From contig JADNRV010000049.1 of assembly GCA_015499995.1 (NCBI GenBank), positions 248,001 to 312,000 of the forward strand: a stretch of 64,000 nucleotides of DNA, given 5' to 3'. The position numbers and the translations under genes are program-made. Below, one piece after another: positions 56,630-64,000 of the stretch; position 1 is the stretch's first letter; each line of letters begins with the position of its first letter. The stretch comes from Flammula alnicola (lineage: Eukaryota; Basidiomycota; Agaricomycetes; Agaricales; Strophariaceae). The notes below the pieces were generated by a model. It was not told the DNA's origin. It searched no databases and saw nothing but the letters and a program-made list of their open reading frames with translations.

Positions 56630-57062
56630 TAGGTTCGTTAGAGTTGTCTGCGGGCAAGGGCCGGGAATCACGAGGTGCAAGCTCATGCACGCCACGCATC
56701 CATCAGGCACGATACAAAATTCATTGGAGTAGGTTGCAGGGCAGCCTCCTCGCTGCAAACCTGTACCCCGCTGGACCTTTCGCATCGCCTCCAACCCTTC
56801 CTCGACCATTCTCGATTCCAAAGGAAACCAGCGCTCTGGGCAAGTATATTTAGTGAATGGCTCGGGCGACACGGAGGCTTCTGAGGATGGCAACGCGCTC
56901 AGCGACTGCTCTCTTGAAAGATGGGGTTGAATTCCGGTGTTCATGGTCGGTTCTCTTTTGGATACAGATCAGTTGTCTTGGCGGTGTTGACACTTTCCGA
57001 CAATCAAATGAACCTTTGAGAGGTCGATATCCTGGCTGTGCACCCCTCCCATTCCGACATGA

Positions 57063-57068
57063 TATAAA
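57063..57068 (+). promoter_or_regulatory. TATA box of the aspartic protease gene
   Basis: TATAAA within GATATAAATATG, 112 bp before the start codon and followed by a CT-rich leader. Confidence 0.6.
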
Positions 57069-57179
57069 TATGTGCAGTTACAACACACCTGAGCCTCACG
57101 CCCACCACTCCTCCCTTTGTTTCATCTCTATTTCCTGTTCTCTTCCTTTTGTCCCCATTTCACGACGGGTTCGGCGTCA

Positions 57180-59205
57180 ATGCTGAAAAAGTCCTCATTT
57201 ATTTATCTGTTTCTTGTACTCTCCTCTACGACAACATATGCCTTGAACCTGCCATTCCAACGGCGTTCTGTCAAAGGAGCATTGGTCAGCTCTGCTTATG
57301 GCCCGTCGACCTATTCCTTTGGCCAGGCCGCGAATGCGACTATTGGGAATGTTGGTGATTTTCGAGTGCGAAATTTTCTGGCCTTATGTGTTTCTTGATA
57401 CTTACCTTTCAACAATGTCATAGTATGTCACCAATATTACCATCAACGGTGTTCGTGAGTATTGAATTTCTGTTCTCGTTTTCCCTGACTGCTGAACTGC
57501 TTTATTTCTCGCAGAGGTACAAGTAGCCCTCGATACAGGAAGCACAGATCTCTGGTAAGCAGGCTTTGTTTGAGCCCCTCGCCTCCTTCCTTCTGATGAT
57601 GGCTTGCAGGGTGATTCCTCCTGGAGGCATTGGCCAATTTAACGATACCGGAATTTCTCTCGAACTCCTCTACGGTGATGGATCCTATGGAACAAAAGGA
57701 ACAATTGGAGTCGCTCCTTTTACGTTTGGCCCTTATAAAATTGACCAGCAAGCTTTTATGAACGCCGTCGAATCGAATATTGGCTTAATGCAAGATTCGG
57801 GCATCTATGGCCTGATGGGTCTTAGTTTTGACTTCTCGTCTGCTTCGCCCATCAACCAGAAAATCAAAAGCCTCTACGGCCCGGATGCCACCTGGGGTCG
57901 TTCGGTTCTACGAAACATCTTCGCGCAAAATCCTACCGAACCCAATTTTATTGCCATCGATCTTTCCCGCACAGGCGACCTGGAGGACACAAGTGGTGGA
58001 TCGTTCGCCATTGGAGAGTACGAAGACAAATATGCCGCTGTCGCGAACAAGACCAAGCTGACCCAGTACCCTTACGGCGGAGATCGATGGACAACACTTC
58101 TCGAGGGTATTTATGTGGATGGCACTGCGATCAATGTCCAGTCCACGATTCCTAGCGTCCCAGCCGGACAAGCGCAAGCTATGCTCGATACTGGTGATCC
58201 GAGCTCAATCTTCCCAACTGCCATTCTGGATGCCATCTACTCGCGTGTCCCTAGGGCTGCTTTGTACAGCGACGCCACAGGCCGAGTGTGGGTTATTCCT
58301 TGCAACACTACAACTCACGTTGAACTTGTTTTTGGGTGAGTAGCAACTGCTCTTTGTTATGTCTAATTCAACGCTAATGTATGTGTCACAGCTCCGAAAG
58401 ATACGCCATCCACCCTCTTGATCTCAGCACCATTAGCGACCCACTTACAATTGACGGACAACAATACGTGGCATGCGTCTCTTCATTTAAAGGGGCCGAT
58501 AACTGGGGTGCAGGTGACTTTGACATCTCCTTGGGAGACACCTTTCTTCGCAACGTCTACTCTGTGTATGTTCTATTTCGATTTCTATGCTATATACTTG
58601 TGCTGACCCTCAATCGTAGCTTCGACTTTGGTGACACTCTTGCCAATGGTTCTACCGGTGATCCATACATGCAACTACTTTCCAAAATTGATCCAGCGAA
58701 GGCCATCGCTCAGGTTGCCAGCATTCGCGGCCAGACGATGGCTTCGTTGCCTCCAGAGTTAGATCCCGCCACACTCGTTGCCCTCTTGACAGGGTTGTCT
58801 CCTGACCCAACAACTACAAATGGCATCGTTTCTCCCAGTGCCACGGACTCATCGACTCTACCAGATTCTACCAGTGCAGCTGGGGATTCCTCAGATTCGT
58901 CCTCAAAAGGGTCAGGCCCCTCGAATGCCGGAAATAATCTCCTCTCCGCAAACGATAATGGCGGCATCACTGTCGATGAGTCGACGGTGAAACACTATGG
59001 ATTGATCATCGTTTGCTTGCTTTCCGCCAACGTCCTACTCAGTCTTGTTTTGATCGTCCTCGGCATCATGGCTTGCGTCCGCAGAGGCTCCTCGAGGAAG
59101 AATGCGACCCGAGCCGGTGCTCCTCATTATGTTCCCGTCAAGAACGCGGTGGATCCTCAGGATGAAGCGTATTCAGGAGGCTACCAGAAAACATATGTCC
59201 GATGA
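57180..59205 (+). CDS. A1-family aspartic protease with C-terminal membrane anchor
   Basis: Six exons (57,180-57,365; 57,424-57,454; 57,515-57,554; 57,610-58,335; 58,392-58,565; 58,620-59,205) give 580 residues. Signal peptide: SSFIYLFLVLSSTTTYA. First active site: VALDTGSTDLWV. Flap tyrosine: LLYGDGSYGT. Second active site: AMLDTGDPSSIFP, where the usual Thr/Ser after DTG is Asp. The C-terminal part is a Ser-rich stalk (STSAAGDSSDSSSKG) followed by one transmembrane helix (VCLLSANVLLSLVLIVLGIM) and a short basic tail. It would hydrolyse proteins at the cell surface or in the secretory path. The second-site change may alter activity or pH optimum. Confidence 0.9.
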
Positions 59206-59599
59206 TAGGATGAGCTTTAGTTCAACTGGTAGATAGCCTAGTTATTTGTCGTATTTTCTCCGGACCCCCGCATTAATTTGGTTACGACGCATATTTACTA
59301 CACGGACTGAATGGACCTCGATGGACATCCAAAAGCACGATTTGATTACTTATCAACGCCGTTTTTCTGTAATATTCCTATGTCTTGTATATGTCCAGAT
59401 ATATTACGCAAGGACCTGTGATCGAGTCGGCAATGCTGCTGCTTTTATAATTTTAGTCTGAATTGCTAGGTTTTGTTTGTCTCGTTGCAGCTGCGCAAAC
59501 TTCGCACAAACTTTATACTTGCACTCACTCCCAGTGCAAGCCCAGTGAACGAGACATCGTTCGATTGGTCCTTTGATGGCCAGGCACAGAGTCCGGGTA

Positions 59600-60110
59600 A
59601 TCCCGGAGACTTGCCTTTTGTAGGCAGACCCGTGTCACATTCCACTATGCCGATGGTGCCGTGGCGCGTAGACCAAATGCGGAAGTTGCTCCCATCCCGC
59701 TCGCCATTAGCGACGGCGAGAGGGCTATTTCCACCATTCCTCGACCGTTCCCCTTCCTTTTTTTAGGGTTTATAATTTTAAAGTATCCATACATTTTTAA
59801 TATTATGTTATATGCCTGTAGGAGTGCTCTAAAATGCCCATCTTCCACCCTCTCTATATCAAGTCACATATGCCTTCCTGTGGAGTTTTGCGGACGCATT
59901 TTCGTGAAAATAAGGTGATTATATATATAATAAGGTATATTTGACTCTTATGAACCAAAGAAATAAAGGAAAACCCTCGAGGAATGACGGAAATAGCCTG
60001 CTCGCCGTTGCAGACGATGGGAACGAGCCGAGAAACTTCCGTATTTGGGACTTTACCTTCCTGCCGAAGGGCGTGGGTCCAAATGCGCTCTGTGTGACTG
60101 ATGGCAACCG
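59600..60110. repeat. Decayed inverted repeat, MITE-like
   Basis: Bases near 59,670-59,765 (CCAAATGCGGAAG, GGCTATTTCCACCATTCCTC) recur inverted near 59,955-60,052 (GAGGAATGACGGAAATAGCC, CTTCCGTATTTGG). The outer parts are weaker and no clear target duplication was found. Confidence 0.5.
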
Positions 60111-60170
60111 TAAATGGGGAACTTATGTAATTTTGATGGGATCTTAAAAGACCAATCGAACTATGACTCC

Positions 60171-61358
60171 CCAGTGAACTGGTGATCTATTGACGTTTCT
60201 GACACCTGCCCTCAGACCGCTAGGCCTTGTCGTGTTCTTGGAAGGATGAACACATCAGGTCCATATACGCGTCTCTCCAGGAACTGTCGTTCGAGAAAAG
60301 CTCTCTAATACTCTGGGACGCTCGCGACCGGCAGATTCGTCAACTTGAACCAGTAGCACCAGGTCAGTCCTAGTCCTTTGCTAGATGACGCACGCCGACT
60401 TTCAAGTTCTGAAAGACCGTTATCCCATCTCGAGACCATAAAGTTGCCTTCCTGTTGCACTTCAGGATGTTCTCGGGCCCGGTTAACTTCGGTGCTATAC
60501 GGAAGTTGATACGGATCCAGTCCAAAGTTCAAACTGTAGACTGAGCATGACGAAGGCTTTCTCTTATGGTCGCAGATGGTCGCGCGACCTGCCTCTATAC
60601 TTCTATGCTTTCGAGAAATGCGTTGGACAGCAATGATATGATCAAGAAAGCTTTCAACGCCTGGCCTTCTTTCCTCACCCTCACCGCTCCACTCTCTTAG
60701 TTGTGTGCCCCACGCGCAAGGATTTGCTATTCTTCACTGCGTTAACTCGTCGTCTTTCTGCTATCCCAGAGCTTCGGCTTGTGTCTGTCATCAAGGGTTT
60801 CTATCAGAATGTACTCGTGTCTTTCTCCCCCGAAATACGTCGGCATCCGCAACGATTGTGGGATTTCCTCAAACGCCCATCTTTGCAAGAACCAGGTGCT
60901 TGGATGACCATGGAATTCCGCTACGATGCGGATCAGCTGTGACATTGCGGGATTGTGCAAGCTCCACTCCACTTTAACGCCGATCGTCGAGGGGGCACAT
61001 ATCCGGATTCGATTCGAAAATAGTTCGGACTATGAGATACCCAACCTCTGCTTGCCTATACTCTTCATTTTTTGGTCTGCGCTACTATTACGGTTAGTCT
61101 TCGCCATCATTCAAGGTCGTACGTTAGCCGCTGAGATGCCCCGTTCCAAGCTTTCGTCTCTCATGTTTACGTGAAGGCATCCTTTCTTTTCGCCGCTCAA
61201 TTTCCTAACCTAAGTCCACTAGATGGCGAGTAATGGAAGGTGGACTAAATGATAAACTGTATAAAGTCTACAGCGCATTGACATGCCTTCTTGAGGAGTT
61301 TTTATACTTACTGTGTTCAAATCTCCAGGTCACTTTCTCTTGCACTCAAGAAGAAACC
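60171..61358. other. Region without a supported gene
   Basis: Plus-strand coding-like text at 60,703-61,180 (LLFFTALTRRLSAIPELRLV, RLWDFLKRPSLQEPGAWMTM) is broken by at least three stops; a minus frame at 60,305-60,532 also looks plausible. Possibly a dead gene; I do not recognise it. Confidence 0.4.
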
Positions 61359-62261
61359 ATGGTTTTCAACCTCTTTCACTCCTTTACTGTGACTGTTGTA
61401 TTGGCACTTTCTGCCGCCGCCGCTCCTTTCAATAACACTATCTACATCATCTCTAACGCTGAGACGCCGTCTTTGGGACTGCCTGGCTTGACCCCCATTG
61501 GTCTCCAGAGAGTTCAAGACTGCCTTCCTGCTGTGGGTTTAATTCGCTTTATATTTCCCGTTGAAACCCCAGATTCTCAGCCGCTTGACCTTGATTAGCT
61601 GTTGGCGCCTCTTGATATCGGTCTCGTTGTAACCTGTCCCTTCGACCCTGACTCTGGCAAGTGCGCCGAAACCATCGCAACAGCCACTCCAATAGCAGAC
61701 TCCCTTGGTCTTACCGTCGATACCTCCTGGTGAGTAAAGTGAGGCTCTGCACAAAATTGACACCTTACTGTCTCGTTTTTGTGTAGTGGTGCTGACGAAG
61801 AGACCGACGACGACTGCGTTCCTAAACTCTTGAAAAACTTCGGAAAAAATAGCACACAGTCCATGCTTGTTATCTGGGTATGCTTGAATTTTCTCTACCG
61901 TTTATTCCTCCATTCTAAATCCGCGACTCATTAATTATATCCAGGACTTGGGTGACATGGACTCTCTCTTTGAAAACCTCGACGTCGATGACAATAGCGA
62001 TGACGACGACAGCGACGACGACGACGACGACGACGACATAGCTCAGTAAGGATATGTTGTTTATTCTATGTTTGCATCCTCAAATTGAATCCTTGCAGCT
62101 TTGATGTCCTCACTACGGTTGTGAAGAAAAAGGTCACCAGCGCAGTTTCCCAAGGCTGCCCTGGTATTGACGGTCAGGCTCCCGGAACCTTTAGAAGATC
62201 CCTCCGGAGGGCCGTAAAGAAGCGTCGCCTTGCGTCCAGGATTATGGGGAGGCAGGCATAA
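61359..62261 (+). CDS. Secreted phosphoglycerate-mutase-like protein lacking catalytic residues
   Basis: Five exons (61,359-61,532; 61,599-61,729; 61,787-61,877; 61,945-62,045; 62,099-62,261) give 219 residues. A signal peptide ends near ALSAAAAPFNN. The next part follows the fungal secreted histidine-phosphatase pattern: IYIISNAETP (where active members have RHGE), GLTPIGLQRVQDCLP, then ATPIADSLGLTVDTSC. The nucleophilic His and its Arg are replaced (ISNAE), so it is probably a pseudo-enzyme. Late in the chain an Asp tract (SDDDDSDDDDDDDD) is followed by a very basic tail (RRSLRRAVKKRRLASRIMG). Confidence 0.7.
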
Positions 62262-62439
62262 TCGCTTCTGAAAAGTTCGTATTATTTAAACAGAGTTAGC
62301 CTGACAAGTATCTGTCGTCCATTCGTTTTGATAATTCTTCTGCCATGAGCAATATACCCTTATCTTTCCTCGAGAAATATAAATTTCATAAGAACCAAGG
62401 TCTCATGTATGTTAGCGATGGACGGTGTTATAGACGGGG

Positions 62440-63589
62440 CTACCTTAGACTTCCTCTCTGACTAGCCGCCTTCTCTAGCACGGCTGTCCTCATATCCGTC
62501 TCACTCCCTGTTCTTTCTCTTGGAGGAGACAATCGCCGCACACCAGGAGAGTCGCTCCTGTCTCGCTGCTTCATCACAATGCCTCCACTCGGTGTCGTTG
62601 GCGGAGTACCGCTCCTTGATCCTCTCCCCCGAGACGAAGCATTCGAAGCTGCTCTCGAAGGTCCCGGCGGACTGGAGCTTCCAACCCTCGACGCTGAACT
62701 CGGAGGACGGTCCCAGAACATCAGCTTTCCATACCACGTTTTCCGCCGTTCGGTGTACTCTTTCTCCTCACGTCGTCGTTCGAATGCAGATCGATAGCGC
62801 TCGTATGCTTCACGGAAGTTCTTATCCACTCGAGATGAGAATATGAGCTCGCCACGGGGATTGGTAGCTGGCGGTATCGTGTGTATGGGGCGAGTGGTTG
62901 AAGTAGACCTGGGCCTAACTCGCGAAGATGGAGACGGAGATCGTGATGATGTCCTGGACAGGGCAGAGGCCGAGGATTCGTCGGGTCGAGGAAAGAAGAA
63001 TGAAAGAGGGTTCCAATAGAGTTTAGATCGCAATGGTGGTTTTCTGACGTTCAAGTACATGTTGAATGAACGCAAGGCGCGATTGGCATGAGGAACGTAT
63101 CTAACAACTATCAGTCAACATATTCAGACCATGTACTCGGTGCTTACTTGTTGGCGTATGCAATTTTTTCAGCATACATCCCACTGGCAAATACAAGCAC
63201 AAGCGTAGTAACACTCACAAAGAGAAGGCCGCTTGCGATGTATGGATGTAATGTCGTTTTGGGATTCGCTTCGTAGATATTGGGAAGTATTCGCTGGAGG
63301 GCCATCCTATATGGTATTGAAAGAAGCGAAGTTTGCGGAGGCAGAATTACTTCGCCTAACAAAAATGCTATGACGATAAGAAGTTGTAGGAGAAATACTA
63401 TCGAAAAGATGTTAGATTCCGACCCCAAGAATACTGAGTTAACCCACGTTGGTACCGCGATTTTCGGCGTTGAAGGTTGGCTGCGTTCGTCTTGAGTCTC
63501 TCTTCAAAAAGAAGAAGATCTCTGTACGTGGCACTGTCATTTGGTGGACCGAAAGAGCCTTTCAAAGAAGGATTTGAACGAGGGGGCAT
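62440..63589 (-). CDS. SPO7: Spo7-like regulatory subunit of the Nem1-Spo7 lipin phosphatase
   Basis: Three exons (63,448-63,589; 63,148-63,397; 62,440-63,100) join to 350 residues; start at MPPRSNPSLKGSFG. Spo7 hallmarks: ATYRDLLLFEERLKTNAANL and QRRKSRYQ, membrane helix 1 (LLQLLIVIAFLLGEVI), helix 2 (LLFVSVTTLVLVFASGM), YVPHANRALRSFNMYLNVRK, and the C-terminal segment FREAYERYRSAFERRREEKE. Spo7 binds the phosphatase Nem1 in the ER/nuclear envelope; together they dephosphorylate the phosphatidate phosphatase Pah1/lipin and steer lipid synthesis. The Ser/Pro/Arg-rich insert and tail are longer than in yeast (259 residues). It is convergent with the phosphoglycerate-mutase-like gene. Confidence 0.88.
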
Positions 63590-63688
63590 CGAACTTTTGG
63601 TGGATCCTCGGAAGCAAGGTGGCATCGAGTACGGCGACACTCTCATAACACACCAAAACAATGCCGAGCTAAGATAAGATAAGATCTA

Positions 63689-64000
63689 TCAAGGTGATTC
63701 GTATGAATTACTTACTCGAATCATTTTCTCTTTGACACGCTGCCACAAATACGTTCCCGGAATCTCGTTCGCGATGAACTTCTCTGTACCTGGTAGTACT
63801 TGAGCTCCCCACTTCGAATTCGTCGCGCGTACACTTTCTCCCGGATCCGGATCTGGGATGTCTTTCGGGAATCGGAGAACGAACAAATGGGCACTGGGCT
63901 GTACTGGGCTTGGTTCGTGCAATACCTCAGTGCCTTTTGAGCCGCCCTTACACCTTGCGGCAGACAAATTCGCTGGGAAATTTTCTTCCGAACGACCATC
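63689..64000 (-). CDS. 3' part of an unidentified gene running in from the right edge
   Basis: Minus-strand frame open from the edge: HEPSPVQPSAHLFVLRFPKD, WGAQVLPGTEKFIANEIPGT, YLWQRVKEKMIR, then either stops after VSNSYESP or is spliced at GTAAGT. A spliced continuation (SVAVLDATLLPRIHQKFDAP) would overlap the Spo7 start in another frame. Family not recognised; cut by the window edge. Confidence 0.5.
   Translation of the reverse strand, partial: DGRSEENFPANLSAARCKGGSKGTEVLHEPSPVQPSAHLFVLRFPKDIPDPDPGESVRATNSKWGAQVLPGTEKFIANEIPGTYLWQRVKEKMIRVSNSYESP

Noticed and set aside
60703..60972. Opposed 79- and 76-codon frames
   Set aside because: Neither has a recognisable domain, and the plus frame continues only through stops.

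Overview
The window looks like nuclear DNA of a mushroom-forming basidiomycete (Agaricomycetes). Genes are cut by many introns of about 45-70 bp with GT(A/G) donors and (C/T)AG acceptors. The recognisable host genes are typical fungal ones: a CorA-like membrane protein pair, a Nudix hydrolase, an A1 aspartic protease, a phosphoglycerate-mutase-like secreted protein and a Spo7-like ER protein. More than half of the window is transposable or repetitive DNA. All calls come from reading the sequence; no database search was possible.

Layout. 1-14.5 kb: a decayed coding remnant, then a CorA-like gene (+) whose near-copy lies on the other strand at 10.2-12.0 kb. The two copies are arms of a 2.4 kb inverted duplication. 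Between them lie a 2.76 kb transposon with 692-bp terminal inverted repeats and 8-bp target duplications, and a gene for an acidic protein of about 1,000 residues. A complete NUDT19-like Nudix gene follows at 13.4-14.5 kb.

15.4-34.9 kb: a nest of large non-coding elements with no convincing protein gene. Element X1 (15,413-34,912) contains X2 (18,022-33,712), which contains two 5.4-5.9 kb elements, YA and YB, in opposite orientation. Target duplications (2 bp for X, 8 bp for Y) and an uninterrupted copy of the X2 target sequence support this order. X and Y share a core module with perfect palindromes, paired hairpins, TATA-like boxes, canonical introns and hairpin-forming CAG/CTG arrays. I consider this the most likely undescribed system here.

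36.7-39.5 kb: a gutted Ty1/copia-type LTR element on the minus strand with an initiator-tRNA-Met half-molecule primer site, its 5' LTR split by a 1.1 kb insertion. 40.3-52.4 kb: an LTR-like repeat (second, decayed copy at 48.2 kb), a damaged hypothetical gene, and a class C beta-lactamase-like serine hydrolase gene broken near its 3' end by a 6.1 kb palindromic minisatellite element (46,108-52,217) with 9-bp target duplications.

52.9-56.6 kb: an apparently intact Tc1/mariner element (TA duplications, 55-bp inverted repeats) that carries, besides a DD35E transposase, a second intact convergent gene of 516 codons. 57-64 kb is ordinary gene space: a membrane-anchored aspartic protease, a secreted phosphatase-fold protein without its catalytic residues, Spo7, and the 3' part of a further gene at the right edge.
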